Shown here in pieces: positions 1-12,039 of a stretch of 64,000 nucleotides of DNA. Numbering within the stretch: position 1 is the first letter of the stretch; every line of letters starts with the position of its first letter. The DNA lies in the NCBI GenBank assembly GCA_019915135.1, contig JAHLMK010000007.1, positions 1,984,001 to 2,048,000 on the forward strand, written 5' to 3'. This DNA is from Strobilurus pachycystidiatus (Eukaryota; Basidiomycota; Agaricomycetes; Agaricales; Physalacriaceae). The position numbers were made by a program, and so were the translations under genes. The notes beneath the pieces are model-generated. The model worked only from the letters and a program-made list of their open reading frames with translations. It was not told the origin of the DNA and made no database searches.

Positions 1-380
1 CTTTGAATTGACACCGGCGTAGTAGAAATTGGCCTCAAATTTTGGAACTTCGTAGGGAGTGGATTCAGCGGTGGTGGCACTGGAGACGCTGTCATCGCTG
101 GACCATATGCTATCTTCAGCAGAGCCACCACTCTCGTCAGAGAGTGTGAGAGGGTGAGTGAGCGAGGGTTCCTGCCCGTCAGAGGATAAGGCAGCGCGCT
201 CGCACAGGTGCTTGAACTCTGGAGACTTGACATATTCCTCGAGGTTAGGCTCGATGGGAACATCAACGCCGTCCGCTAAGTGAAGAATACAAGTAGATTA
301 GTACAGACAAAGAGCAAACAAAGCGTAGGAAAAGACTCGCTGTTGGTGCTAAGGGGGTCGTTTTCGATTGCGGCAGACAT
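1..380 (-). CDS. 5' part of an unrecognised gene, cut by the window edge
   Basis: A minus-strand frame starts at the ATG at 378-380 (MSAAIENDPLSTN) and is followed by a probable intron of about 60-70 bp. It then stays open from about position 275 to the left edge. The second exon encodes an acidic, serine-rich segment that ends near the edge with FYYAGVNSK. The acceptor TTCACTTAG is clear, but the donor is not: a GC donor gives the right phase and the nearest GT does not. I do not recognise the family. The composition and open frame support a real gene; the function is unknown. Confidence 0.45.
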
Positions 381-744
381 TTTATGTAGAGAGTGGTTTT
401 CGAGTGAGTTTTGCTGAGCGAGTTGAGAGAAGTAAAGTAAGGCTCAGATCAAATATTATGGGCAGTCGCACCCATTCGTTTGGCGGATTAGTCAGCCGCT
501 CCCACGTATTGCCGCCGGCACTGCCGCGTACTTTGCGTGTACAAGTCCCGCCATCCCGAGCATTTGTTGCCGTCGACGACCACAACAATGGAAATTTTGT
601 TTTTGGAGCATAGATAAGATACATATAAAACAATATCAGCAGTTATTCATGGGAAACTCAAGCCGATAAGGCCTTCTGTTATTCAATCTCCATTGGGTCC
701 TGCCAAATTGGGACTTGACGTTGTACTTTGCGCGCCGTACTCGC
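381..744. other. no gene seen
   Basis: Short open frames on both strands overlap one another and have no protein-like features. I see no repeat or RNA signal here. The stretch ends at the left flank of the element at 751. Confidence 0.5.
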
Positions 745-750
745 CGTTTG

Positions 751-1080
751 TATCCTGGTCAAAGTGCACTTTAAATGGTAAATCGAACATATATGCCCAA
801 AATCGGACCTTGCGAGTGGAAGTTAGCTCCGGCGAGCACGAGCGCGCTAGTATGGGCAGGTTGCACACACCACGCACATATAGGCCTACTTCCGGGCACA
901 ATCACCTTGAAACGGCGAATAGTTTTTGGAGCACGAGTATCTTTGAAAGCGCGAGTATCTTTGAGCGCGCGAGTATTTTTAGAAGCAAGAGTATCTTTAG
1001 AAGCAAGAGTATCTTTCCTGAAGCGCATGTATTTTGAACGCGCGTATATTCTGAAACGCGCGAGTATGTTTTGGGCTACG
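751..1080. repeat. left subterminal repeat block
   Basis: From about 935 to 1070 a degenerate unit of 16-18 bp of the form GCGAGTATCTTT recurs about eight times. The same word (GCGAGTATCTT, GCGCGAGTATTTT, GCGAATATC) recurs on the opposite strand at 8340-8500. The arrangement fits subterminal transposase-binding sites of a DNA transposon. Some frames read through it as SIF repeats and are not genes. Confidence 0.6.
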
Positions 1081-1296
1081 TAGTTACGCGCACAACCTAG
1101 GTGATGTAGTTTAGCGCAAGTCTTTTTGTGAGCACAGCTATTTGTCTGTATCATGATTCTTTGAGGCGAGTACAAGTAGAAAGGAGCGGCGCGCATATAT
1201 TGACAGTCAGAGTAACGCGCTAAAGGGGCCAGCCCGGCGAGAGAGTACATCATCGTGTATAAGTACATTTTGTAGTGAGAACGTCCCACACCTAGC

Positions 1297-2286
1297 TCAG
1301 GCCCATGGATCAAAGGCCGTCTCTGGTGCCTCAAATACGGCCTTGCGGGGACCAGAGGCTTTCAACGTCTGATACTCCATTTCCCAGGGATGTACCTCCT
1401 CGGTTGTGGCCTCCTCCTGGTCAGAGGAAGGTACATCGAACAAAGGTGGACCACTTGGAGACTGAGTGGGCGAGGGCCCATCCAAGGCTTGCCCCACATG
1501 ACTGGACTTCTTTTGGGCGGGCGTGGGCTCGTCGTCTTCATCTGAATCAGGGACCATGGTGACAGACGGTTCTAGGTGATCTTAGATTGTTTCAACACAG
1601 TCACTATGGCATGACAAGCGTACCGCGTTTGATTTTCTTCTTTGATAGAGGCTTGGGCTTGGGCCTGGGCGTGCTGATGGCCTCCTCTGGGTCGGGCGTA
1701 GGCGAATGGGTTGCCTTGCGCTTTCCCTTTGCTTTGCGTTTTCGTTCTGCAATGTCAGCCTCATCTTCACTGCATGAATCGTCGTCGGAAGTCGCCTCTG
1801 CAACAGGCTTCTTGACGGCGTTCCGAGTTCTGGATAACAATGAGTGAGATGGATAAGGGCACATCTTATGCACGCAATCCTACCTAGGACGTTGTTTTCT
1901 GGACCTCGGCACGTCCGATTCGGATACTGACGTGTTTTCCACATCAATCTCGTCGTCGTCTGGAGCCCAAACTCGGATACCCTCTTTGGCTTCTTGTATA
2001 GCCGTCTCCCAATCCAAATAAACCGCTCGTGGGATACGACGTCTCGTAACTAATGAAACAACCGTTAGCAATTGCTATCTGAGAACCCAGTAGACGAGAG
2101 CTCACCTAAGCGAACCACACGATGGGTGAAACTCTGACCAACAGTACCAGCTTTGTCAATGACGGCCTGTCCATCTATAAACCCGGGGAACAGGTAACAC
2201 TTCTGGCCAGTCTTTCCTGCGAGTGCCCAATGGAACGTGATTGGGGCTGGGCAGAGGGCGGGGTTGGGCAGAGGCGGGCGGGCCAC
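1297..2286 (-). CDS. unrecognised four-exon gene (3' part)
   Basis: Four minus-strand exons join in frame by GT-AG introns: about 2264-2105, 2050-1886, 1828-1630 and 1589-1297. The first encodes a compact segment (FHWALAGKTGQKCYLFPG, then a GTVGQSFTHRVVRL stretch), the second a YLDWETAIQEAKEGIRVWAP segment, and the last two are acidic, basic and proline-rich linkers ending with FDPWA. The true 5' end is not settled; a possible first exon starts at the ATG at 2736. It lies inside the 751-8656 element and is transcribed away from the dioxygenase gene. The tail looks like a nuclear, disordered region. No family recognised. Confidence 0.5.
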
Positions 2287-2639
2287 TCCTGAGTGGCGCT
2301 CGGACGCTCGGACGCATCACGGCTGGAACGCGTCAGGCTCGGACTGAATGGGCCAGAGAGTGGGCCAGAGGGAGGGCGGAGGAGCGTGTGTAGGTAAATA
2401 GCGCGTGGAGGTGATGGCGCAAACTACAGACTGGAGGTGAATGTTGTCAACAAGTTGGGCGGCCAGCGACGCGGACAGGCGACGCGTCGGGTCGATGCAA
2501 TGGCGGATGGGATGATCGTTGAGTGGTGGTTGGGTTGGGCGCAATCTCGACGGCGGCGGCCGCGGGCGCGGCAGCGAGGGGATGGCTGGCCTGCTGAGGC
2601 TGATGAGGGTTGCCTGCACAGGATTGTCGATTTTTAGGA

Positions 2640-3235
2640 CAGGTAACAAATGAGTAAGTGCAACGTACCATGGAACGTGGTGGGACGTTGATGAGGACAA
2701 GTTCGGTGATGAACCAGCGATGACTGGTGCGTTCATCGCAATGGCGAGTAGTTCGACGCGTTAATCAGACGAGGAGGGCGAGGACGATGGGAGGCCGGTA
2801 GAGGTTGTTGATGGGGGCGGTCGGAAAAGAGATGGGCGGCTGACATTGGGCGGGTCCTCCGGGATGCTGGTGAGCAGAGGAGGGATGAGGGCGCGGGAAC
2901 TTGGCGTCCAACGCCAAGTTCCCACGAGCGCACGAGTGCGCGAGCACGAGCTCGACGCGGTCGCGTTGAAAGACAATGGCAAATGCGTGACCTGTAAACA
3001 GGCCAAGTCTAAGTCTTAGTTTGGTGATGTTGCGCACAGGCCTGTCCAGGCCACGTGCTTCTTACCAGCCACCTTCGCACCACCGTGAACGCCTTTGTGC
3101 TCCTGACAACCTCGACACAGTCGGCGACTGTGTTCCAGGACAACCCTGAGTTCTCCCGCACCCATCTCACCGCCATTGGAGTCCTCCACGGCCCAGGACA
3201 CCGGCCAGGATACCGTCGCGCTCCCCTCGGCTCAT
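2640..3235 (+). pseudogene. fragment of a CxxC-type gene with a premature stop
   Basis: A plus-strand frame reads WWDVDEDKFGDEPAM, then passes a TAA at about 2761-2763. It continues for more than 80 codons through an acidic and glycine-rich segment to NGKCVTCKQAKSKS, where it stops at about 3019. The CxxC motif in a basic context is typical of fungal cysteine-cluster regulators and transposon-linked proteins. The TAA would be CAA before a C-to-T change. Traces of a C-terminal region follow to about 3235. I read it as a decayed gene divergent from the 1297-2286 gene; the call is weak. Confidence 0.3.
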
Positions 3236-3239
3236 AGCT

Positions 3240-4142
3240 GAAAGCCTCTACGCCGGACACGCCCTGACATACCCATGGAACGAAACGCGCCACATCATCG
3301 CCCCCCGACGGACACGCCCGGACTAGGCGTTCAGTCTCTGCTCGCAATGGGTGTCGGGTCGTTTGCTGAGCCCCGCGTGGTACTGCTAAAACAAGGTGCG
3401 TTCAACTATGCCTTTCTATCTATCCTTTTGTTTACTCTTTCTTCCAATCACCAGCGACACGCTCCTCGCATTCTCGTTTGTCCACTTGACGCCATTCTCT
3501 GACCGGCAGATGTCGCGCAGCCAATTTGGACGCGAGACGCTCATCAGAACCGTGCGCGCGCATCCGGCGCGTGCCACTCAATCGAACTCGTGGACGTCTT
3601 TGGTGCCTCTTCTTCCGCGAGTGGAACATTGTCTTTGGTGGCTTCAACCAGAGTGGTATATGACGTGAGCTAGCCGCAACGATGTGCTGCACAAGTACGC
3701 TGTTTTCTCCTATCCTTTGTTCGACGATGTTTACTGATATGTCCACAAAGCTACACAAGATTATGTGCCTTCTCGGTAGTATGGGCGTCTATGTGCTGCT
3801 CTCTGGGGTGCGCGTATGGCTGGGCTGGTAATGGTACTCTGGACAAGCAACATGGAAGGTGGTGGGGTGGGGACGGACGGCACGCGCACTCTCAATTCTC
3901 TTAGCTCTTGGCAGTTGCACACGTCAATCTCTATCTCACTTTAGTAGTAGTGTTCAGTAGGATTCGTATCAACTTGTAGTCTCAGTGGAATATAACAGCA
4001 TCATCGTATACAGATGGTTTGAGTGAATGACAGCTGAGTTGATTCGAAAGTCCAGGTAATGTGAACGCGCCGTCTTACGAGCGTCTTACGTTTAACCTTC
4101 ATCTTCTCCTCGTTCACTTTGCTTTGGAGTCCGCAAGCAGGC
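3240..4142. other. no gene seen
   Basis: Short overlapping frames only, with no splice-consistent chain. It probably contains the upstream region of the gene starting at 4143. Confidence 0.4.
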
Positions 4143-7100
4143 ATGACTGACGTGGCTCTCTTGGACAGAGCATCTAAACTCCTGCTCCTGGAACGCTTGA
4201 ATGGTCCTGGACCAGAACTTACTCCGGCTTTGTGTCATCTGAGGGATTCCATAGCCCAAGGTGTGTGGCTTGCCAGCTGGAGACTCAAGTGCTGAATGAT
4301 ACGGAAAATATCACCTACAGTGCTGTCTCCCACTCTCATGCCGACACTTCCAAATCAATCCTCGCGCTCATTCGCACATTCTCCGCCAACAGCTACGGAG
4401 ACAGGATTGTTACCGTCTCCAGCTGTCACACCCATTCGTCCAACCCAATCCTCGCGCTCATTTGGACCATGCCCACCTTTAGCCACTGGCAGCTCAACAT
4501 CATTGACCGTCCACTCAACCACTGCCCCTGATGATGTATTCTCAGCGGCTCACCCTTGTGAACACACCCAGTCTCCTACCAGGGCTCATGATCGAATGCA
4601 GTCATCCATTTTGACAGAGTCTCCCGCTCGAGCCAGCTCTCCAATGGATCTTGACTCCCCTTCCGATTCTGGGCGCGTCAATACTCCCAATCGCGTCACT
4701 TCACCTATTCATGTGGACTCACCTGCACGTACACGCAGTGCTTCGTCCTCTGATATGGACTTTGGTTCTGTTGACTCTGGCCAGCGTACACCAGAGGAGC
4801 AGTCTGATGTCTCTGACGCTGGTTCAGGGGATACTGATCGTATCTATGCTGACGGATGTCGAACTCTAGATGAAAACGTTCTACGGTGGCGTCAGAACAA
4901 GGCTGCTCGTGAAGGAGAACTCAGACGCCGGGACTCTGACGACGATTACCAGCCTAGTGATGACGATGATCGAGGTCGTCCTCAGGACAGAGGTGCGGGT
5001 GCGGGTGCGCCGCGTCGTCGCAGAGGTAGTAGCTGCAATCGTGGTCAAGGGGTGCTACCCACAGCTCATGCGGCCATGAGATTGGCGAATGAAGGCGAGG
5101 CTGATATGACTCTGGCGCAGGGTGGGAATAACGAGAACGAGAACGAGAGCCGGAGCCAGAGCCAGAACCAAAACCAGAACCAGGGACAAATGGGCATAGA
5201 GATAACGCGTTTGCAAGGTTCATCAGGTTCATATGTGCAATATGCCAATCCTTACGCTTCACCCATCCTACCTGCTCTCGCCCAGTGTCTCGTACGAATT
5301 GCTGGCAAATCACTTTCAATTCTGGGAACGACAAATCTTGACTCTTGGTGGACTCAGGTTCTGAATGGTCCGGACTGGTCACTCGATGCTGCGTACGCGG
5401 GGGATTACAGTCTGAAGGGATTCATGCTGCGTGTTGAACAGGCGGAAATTGAGGAAGCGTCTATGACTTTCAAGAGGATCCTCAGCGTGATGGCTCTCTG
5501 TATCAAGATTGACTCTTATCCAAGCGTAGCTGGGTATGCTCATCCTGCGTCCTTCAGAAACAGTCTAATCTTATCTTAGCAAGAAGTTGACTCTCAAGGA
5601 GATCTGGAAACGAGAAGGATCTCACGGAAACTTCAACAGTCTTTGTTATTGGATCAGGATGGGCAAGGCGTGGATCATGTGGGCTCGAGGCGGTGGTGTT
5701 TTCTTCATCTTACTGGCTATCCACGCGCAAGAAGTGGGTATACTCGAAGCTGCCAGCCACTCTGATATCGGAACGGTTACACGTTATTTCCGAGCACCGC
5801 AGAAAGGTCCGTAGTCTTGATTTCCTGTACAACAGCGCCATTTCTCATATAACTAGGAGAACGTATTTCGGACCTGGTGTTATGTATATTTCAGCCTGCC
5901 ATTGATTGCCTTCGAGGCTTTGCTGGCGTGAAGCTAGGCTCTCTATGGCCATGGAATGTCTTATATGAAGCAATATCACCTGAAGCACTGCTGAACGATT
6001 GGGCAGTCTCTGATCGGTTATTTGACAGTATAGGAACGCGGTGAGGAGTCATTATTTTCTATGCTTGTGTACAGAGGGGACTGACCGTGATATGTCTTTA
6101 GTACTTATCTACCCGGTCAACGAAATACGGCTGTCTGGTACACTTACCACATACCAGATGACGATGACTTACAAGTTACGACCGTCTATGAACTCAATGA
6201 CGGCCACTTGGACTCGTCTATGGTCCCCTACACCGTCCAGGGTCCGAGTGGCTACGAATTTTTCAACAACACTCTGGGACACTCTGGCAGTAGCTCCGAG
6301 TTTTCAACAGCTGGTTTACCCCCCCCTACTGCGGTCGATCCAGACTGGCAAGAGATCCTGTTGGCGCTCTCACATAGCCGTCGTGTCTGTGATATCAAGG
6401 TACAGACGGCCTACAACCCAAAGGATGACCACAACGAGTTCAAGCTGCGGGGCGCTAAGCGTTCAAAGATCAAGACTTACACACAGGCAGTTCGAAAGCT
6501 AGTGTCTTATGCCAAAGAGCCAAACAATCTGGAGGAGTTCAAGACGTTGGTATGTTCTTTTCCGATGTCAGATTGGAGGAACATTTCTGACGTAGGTGAT
6601 AGCTGGGAAATCAGTTGAAACCTGGTTATCGAGCTAATCCATCCGAGTACGTCGTTCTAGATCGCCGGAAGTTGGTCAAAGAGTAAGTCTTTCTTGCGCC
6701 ACCTGGTTGGATTACTAAGTATTTGATAGCACGGAGGTCTTCCATATAATGGATCAGGATGATCTTCCACTGTTGATCTGTTTACCCCCGCTTCCAGAGC
6801 GACTACAAGAGAATCTCATGTTATTGCTCACATCGTCCTTTCCTGGTGTCATGCATACCTACACCTCAGAGGATGAGACGGCCGATTTACGTGGAAGCGC
6901 CGTCCACGCTTCCTGGTACAACAGGTGTGCAACTCGAGTACGGGTTGTTCAGTCTGATGATATCATCAACGTTGCTCATACTGTCATCTAGGGACATGAC
7001 GCACCTGAGGAAGGAGATGCCTGGCATCTAGGCAAGGTTGGCCAGAAACGCGCAGATCCTTCTCAGAGTATCCCCAGGTTAGCTGTTGAAGGACGAGATG

Positions 7101-7605
7101 TTCGGGTGCAAACATTCACTGCAGGTATTCGAGAGATAACGGAGTGGTTAAGCGATCAGGTACGGTCCTACAAAGCGTCTCATAGATCTATATAAATGAC
7201 AGTTACTAGTTACGAGAGCTGCTACCTCATCACAGCAGTACCATTCTTGAGGTGCAGTACAGCTCTCTACCTGGTTCAGCAACGCCACCAGTCTATCCAT
7301 TTACGGGCTTGGTCATCAACCTGAACGTTGCGACACGGGCACATCGGGACCACAAGGACGCCACTATCTGTCTAACAATGACAATCATTCGAGGAAGAGG
7401 CGGTGACCTTGTCTTGGTGGAGCCTGGCATTGTCATTCGCGTACAAACTGGAGACGGCACCTTGTTTCGTTCATTGGACACTACTCACCTCAATATGCCA
7501 TTTGTTGGCGAACGGGCGTCGCTTGTATTTCATAGCGATCAAGATATGAAGTCATGGATTGAGGACGCAAACGGTTGGGAGTCAAAGAAGTATTTTTCTT
7601 GGTAA
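4143..7605 (+). CDS. large protein with C-terminal TET/JBP-like 2OG-Fe(II) dioxygenase domain
   Basis: Nine exons join in frame by GT-AG introns of 46-65 bp: 4143-4260, 4321-5533, 5580-5806, 5857-6040, 6102-6549, 6615-6682, 6730-6937, 6992-7159 and 7210-7605, giving about 1009 residues. Residues about 40-310 are disordered, rich in Ser/Pro/Asp and then Asn/Gln. The middle is globular (WWTQVLNGPDWSLDAAY; GKAWIMWARGGGVFF). The last exon has the double-stranded beta-helix pattern: HxD in TRAHRDHKD, a GGDLVLVEPG strand pair, the distal His in DTTHLN and an Arg in GERASLVFHSD. These match the iron and 2-oxoglutarate ligands of the TET/JBP-like fungal family, which oxidise modified pyrimidines in DNA. 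The start was chosen because exon 1 joins exon 2 in phase. All ligand residues are present, so the enzyme may be active. Substrate is inferred from family only. Confidence 0.75.
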
Positions 7606-8379
7606 TTGTATTGTAGATATAATCAACTATTCTATCTTGGACCGTCTTCATGGTGTGATAACTTGAGGATAACCGTTGGCATCCACTGGACATGGTGCCT
7701 ACTTTTGGGACGATCGTCACTCGGGTCCGTCAATTTTCTTGGCCGTCAACCACCACCATCCACCAAGGCGACGCCCTCCATCGGCCACAACGGCCCACCC
7801 TTGACTCGACACATCCAAGACCGGCTACTCTCTCATATGTGCAGGCCACCGCCATGGATAACGATGACGATAACGACGACGACGATAACGACGACGACGA
7901 TAACGACGACAACGGCAACACGCCATCATCGACATCCAATATGGACCAGTCTTTGAGTCCGGAAGCCTAGATATCATTGGCACAATCTGGTATGTCCCTC
8001 TGTCATGGCGTCTTGCTTGTCTCATCATGCGTCTGCCGCTAGCTAGAGAAATCAAGTCAGGTGTCAAATGACCACCTCCCCCCCAGCAACAGTCAACTTC
8101 CCGCTCTCTTGGCAGGCCTTCCGCATCGCTTCTGCTAGGACTCTTGTGTTCTTTGTATTACCAGCTTATGTACTTGCGCCGCTCGTCGGTACTCAATTGC
8201 TCAATACCTTCGCTACTTACCTTACAATGTACTCGCTTACCTAGTAGTATAATATATTCGCTGGCATGTCAAAATACTTTCTCACTTGTTCGCCTGAGTT
8301 GTCCGCCTGAATTGTCCACCTAAGATTTCATTCGCGCTCTTTGCGTGACTTCAACGAACTCGGATACTCGCAACCCAAC
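7606..8379. other. no gene seen; trinucleotide-type simple repeat at 7857-7918
   Basis: An imperfect (GATAACGACGAC)n tract occupies about 7857-7918 and creates acidic or serine-rich shadow frames. The rest of the stretch shows nothing that can be called a gene. Confidence 0.5.
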
Positions 8380-8656
8380 TGCAGATATTCGCGCTACTAC
8401 ATACAAAAGGTGAGGACAAACCTTCCGAAATACATTCGCTCTGAGCAACAGGCCAAAATACTCGCGCCGACGCGGCTATAAGATACTCGCACTTCCATGA
8501 TCGGCCATGACTTTCTACTCGGTATATCCAGTTACAGGCGCATAGAGGTTTACAAAGGGACACATAAAATCCTTCGGAAACAGGCGTATTAGACCCAAAA
8601 AGAGGTTCGGGGTGCATATTCGCGCCGGTTCTTAAATGTGCACTTTGAACCTGATA
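8340..8656. repeat. right subterminal repeat block
   Basis: Read on the minus strand from 8656, this begins like the left end and then carries repeated GCGAGTATC, GCGCGAGTATTTT and GCGAATATC words. It mirrors 751-1080 and supports the element boundaries. Confidence 0.5.
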
Positions 8657-8666
8657 CGTTTGCCAT

Positions 8667-10534
8667 TCAATCTAGATAAAGAGTGTTCCTAGTACTGTCC
8701 TTCCAGGTTCTAGAGCCTGTTCGACGCCTCTTTTCACGACCAATGTCACTACCGACATCCTCAACTCGATTAAAGACCCCGTTGAGAATGTCCGCCATCT
8801 TAGGGTGTACCCCGCCCGGTGCTTCGGCAACCTCAATCATGTCGTCAAAGCAGCGCTTGAGGCGCGTGATCTGAGCTGCACTGAAGTAAATCTGATCCTC
8901 TTATCAGTATGGTAAGCTTGATCATGGAGAATTCAGTCACCCGTTGAGGTCCTTCGTCATCAGCATATAAGGTGGGACTCTCAGCATTGGCGTCGATGTC
9001 TATTGGATCCGACTTTGTGCCCTGGGGATTGCGGCCGCTGTCCTGATGATCTCCCTGTTCTGTGTGATTGCTGGTCAATACAGGATTAGGCTGTGCCGCC
9101 TGCGTAACAGGACCCTTTCTTGATTTCCCTTTCCTGCCCGCGCGTCCTCCTAGAAAGATGATATGTTCGACCTCTTCTTCCTCCCGACGATCTTGGAGAT
9201 CGTGAATACCGGGAATACTGTAGTAGGGTGGATAGTGGTTGCGGCGAAGTCCCAGAAAGAACCGGTAGTTCTTGCACGGTGCGCGATCTGTCAAGCGGTT
9301 CGCCTCCCTGACAAGATGCTTGCGGAGAAGGAAGCGACTGATGAGGTACGCCGGGCATGAGCAAGTCCCTCTTTCGACAGATGTGTGATAGTTCCCGCGA
9401 GGGCGATCACGCTCGGCCTCAATCTCTGCTAGACGTTCAGCGCGTGCCGGTCCTTTACGCGACGTGTCCTTCAAGCAGCTGAGTTCCTTCTCCATGGATC
9501 TGAGCTCGTCTGGCTTGCTCATACTATGCCAGTCCTGGGCAAAGCTCGACTGCCACGGAGCAAGGCCTTTTGGCCGTCCACAGCGGCGCTGATCATGAAG
9601 ATACACAATCTTCCGCTTGATGCGAGGGAGCAGCACCTTCAGGACAACATTAGTCACAAGGTCAAGACGCGGTCGGTTGAACTGCGGTAAGTCTCGTCGC
9701 TTGATCTGCCGCCAAAGACTTTCCACGATCATTGTAGTCTTGAGTCGAGGAATGGCATCGCAGGATGCACGAGCCCAGAGAACCCACTGTCTCGGTGTGT
9801 ACCATCGGTTCCAAAGGTAAGCCCATACCTGTGACAGGTCGTGTTTGAAGCAAAAGTCATAGATATCCTTCGTTGCGTGATAGTGGATCTCGTCGGCGCT
9901 GAATAATGTCCCTGCGGCATCGTTCAATAGAATAGAGGGATGCTGATGGAGATGGATGCGGAACTTCTCCACAATGATGGACCGGTGCTCCTTGGGGCAA
10001 AAGATGGGAAGATCCTCTGCTGGCGCGTTCGGAGGGGCAGGGTAGACAGGTGTGCGCGTCTCCCCAAGCTTGAGAATCATTACAGGTGGTCGACACGTCT
10101 GTGAGGGCCTCTGTGATGGTGCGGCAACCTCCGGTGGATCAGGAAGGATGTTCTCCATCCGTTTGAGATTAATGTGGATCTTCAGAGGTGGTGCGCCATT
10201 GGAGGAAGAATCCACAGTGTCTGGATGGACCCCTTCTTCGATGAGACCAGAAGTGATTCCCGGGGCCCATGTCGGATCAATGAAATCAAAGCTCTGATGA
10301 GCGCGACGCGGGTCGTAGGCGGCAGGTGGTTTGTCCTCGCCAAGCCGATGTTCGACATAACGGATTGAGTGCCAATAACATAGCTGATGCTTTGCGCATG
10401 GGATCTTGACGTGGAATGCATTGATCTCCGAGGTTTCCTTGTCCGAATCTGTGAACTTGATGTTCGGTAAGCGCTTTACAATGAAATCGAGAAAGTCCTG
10501 TAACATCAGATCCTTCGATCCGGGCTCGGCAGTT
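8667..10534 (-). pseudogene. MULE (Mutator-like) transposase, C-terminal two thirds, split by Harbinger insertion
   Basis: Two exons, 10534-8941 and 8891-8667, are separated by a 49-bp GT-AG intron. Motifs of fungal Mutator-like transposases are visible: an acidic DSDK/EINAF stretch followed by AKHQLCYWHSIRYVEHRL (the WH pair after the second catalytic Asp), a long helical domain, and a SWIM-type zinc finger (CSCPAYL with HLV about 15 residues on). The last exon gives a helical C-terminus (KRCFDDMIEVAEAPGG). The gene is interrupted at 10534/10535 by the Harbinger element and resumes at 13443 with the preceding codons. The N-terminal DNA-binding part and first catalytic Asp are missing. Confidence 0.75.
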
Positions 10535-10608
10535 GGCACCCGGATCCCATTGGCATCCGCATCCGGATCCGCTGCCAGATCCATCGCGGATCCCGGTCCG
10601 ACCGCCTG
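10535..10608 (+). repeat. Harbinger left terminal inverted repeat
   Basis: It is identical to the reverse complement of 13369-13442 over 74 bp. It contains nested GGATCC palindromes, which may serve as binding sites. Confidence 0.9.
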
Positions 10609-10746
10609 CCCCATCGTAGATCGCGTAGATAATGATCAATACATCGTTTTTACTGTCACCATGGATCCGACGACACAGAAGAGCATCGCCGAAGAAACCT
10701 GCTGCTTATCTCTGCTGCTGTGGTGCAGGCTGCTGCTGCTGCTGCT

Positions 10747-12038
10747 ATGATATATGCACAGGAGCACTATCTTGCCAAAGATTATCACACATCTGCATTG
10801 TCCGGGAGAGCTTGGCTCGATGAACTCATTCACGGTCATCCTCATCGGATAAAGACAGAGCTCGGTGTCAGTCTCTCTGTCTTTCTCGTCTTGGTGGCAC
10901 AGCTCCGTGTCCTTGGTCTCACAGACGAGAACAACTTCGTCAAGCTTGACGAACAAGTTGCAATCTTCCTCTACACATGTGTCACCGGCCTCTCTGTACG
11001 GCATGTTGGTGAGCGCTTTCAGCATTCAAATTTGACCATAGCCATGTATGTTCTGCAATTCACTTGTGCCTCTCACCCGCTTAGACATTTGTAGATACTT
11101 CCGCAAGATATGTGAAACGCTGTCTGGACCTGATTTCTACAATATGTTCGTCACTCTTCCATCCGCCAACGATCCACCATCCCTCTACCTCTTCAACAAC
11201 CCCAAATTCTGGCCGTTTCTCAAAGGCTGTGTTGGTGCTATTGATGGTACGCATATCGCTTCAGCACCATCAGCAGCAGATCGTGCCAATGCGCGTAACC
11301 GCAAAGGCTTCGTCTCCCAGAATGTCCTGGCATGCTGCAACTTCTACATGTGCTTCCTATATCTACTTTGTGGATGGGATGGGTCCGTCACCGATACACT
11401 TCTGTACGCCAATGCACGACTATCCGATTTCTGCATTCCCCAGGGCTGCTTCTACCTGGGTGATGCAGGATTTGGCATGTGCGATGGTGTTCTGATTCCG
11501 TATCGTGGAGTACACTATCATCTGGCTGATTGGGCTAAAGCCGCACAAAGGTAGTGTTTCTCTATATCCGTATTAGTGCATATTTTGACAGACACACTTC
11601 AGACCACGGACTCCAGAGGAGCTTTTCAATCTCCGTCATGCTCAAGCACGCAATGTGATAGAGCGCATCTTTGGTGTTGTCAAGAACCGTTGGCGTGTTC
11701 TTGTACTCCCCGTACACTATGATATGGACCTCCAAGCACGCGTACCGGCAGCATTAGGTGCACTTCACAACTTCATCAATTTCCACGATCCAAGTGACGC
11801 CGCAGAATGGAAGGCTCTCAGTAATGAGGACCTTGCCGATCCTATGCCAGGCCGCCATGTTGACACAGAAGTGGATATTGGAGAGATTGCCGAGGGCCAC
11901 GTTACCACAGAGGAGGAAGAACGTGCTTCTGCTCGACGTGAAGAAATCAAACGCGGGATGTGGACACAATATCAAGATTATCTGGCTGAGCATCAGGACG
12001 AAATGGAGCACGTCGACTATTTATTCAATGTAGAGTAG
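10747..12038 (+). CDS. HARBI1-like DDE transposase
   Basis: Three exons, 10747-11045, 11095-11550 and 11603-12038, join in frame to about 396 residues. The N-terminus matches the fungal family (YHTSALSGRAWLDELI, then LSVRHVGERFQHS). Catalytic residues are visible: Asp in GCVGAIDGTHI, Asp in the GWDGSVTDTLLY segment, Asp in YLGDAGFGMCDG and Glu in ARNVIERIFG. The family cuts and pastes the element at its terminal repeats. The start is uncertain: the ATG at 10661 is out of frame because of a (CTG)n tract, so I use the ATG at 10747. It ends one base before the 3' end of the minus-strand partner gene. It looks intact. Confidence 0.85.
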
Positions 12039-12039
12039 T

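Larger units (their letters stand above)
751..8656. mobile_element. 7.9-kb element carrying a 2OG-dioxygenase gene
   Basis: Seen: the hexamer CGTTTG lies directly before 751 (745-750) and directly after 8656 (8657-8662). The outermost bases are inverted copies of each other: TATCCTGGTCAAAGTGCAC at 751 and, on the minus strand from 8656, TATCAGGTTCAAAGTGCAC. Inside each end lie many copies of a GCGAGTATC-like word, again in inverted orientation. Known: TET/JBP-like dioxygenase genes of basidiomycetes are reported to travel with KDZ-type transposons. Inferred: 751-8656 is one mobile unit and the hexamers are its target duplication. I found no recognisable transposase domain inside, so it may be non-autonomous or of an unfamiliar type. 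Confidence 0.55.

Noticed and set aside
693..1334. Frames rich in SIF and RDTRA-like repeats
   Set aside because: These are translations of the subterminal DNA repeat block, not proteins.
10661..10750. Transposase start at the ATG at 10661
   Set aside because: It is out of frame with the conserved region and runs into TGA after a (CTG)n tract.
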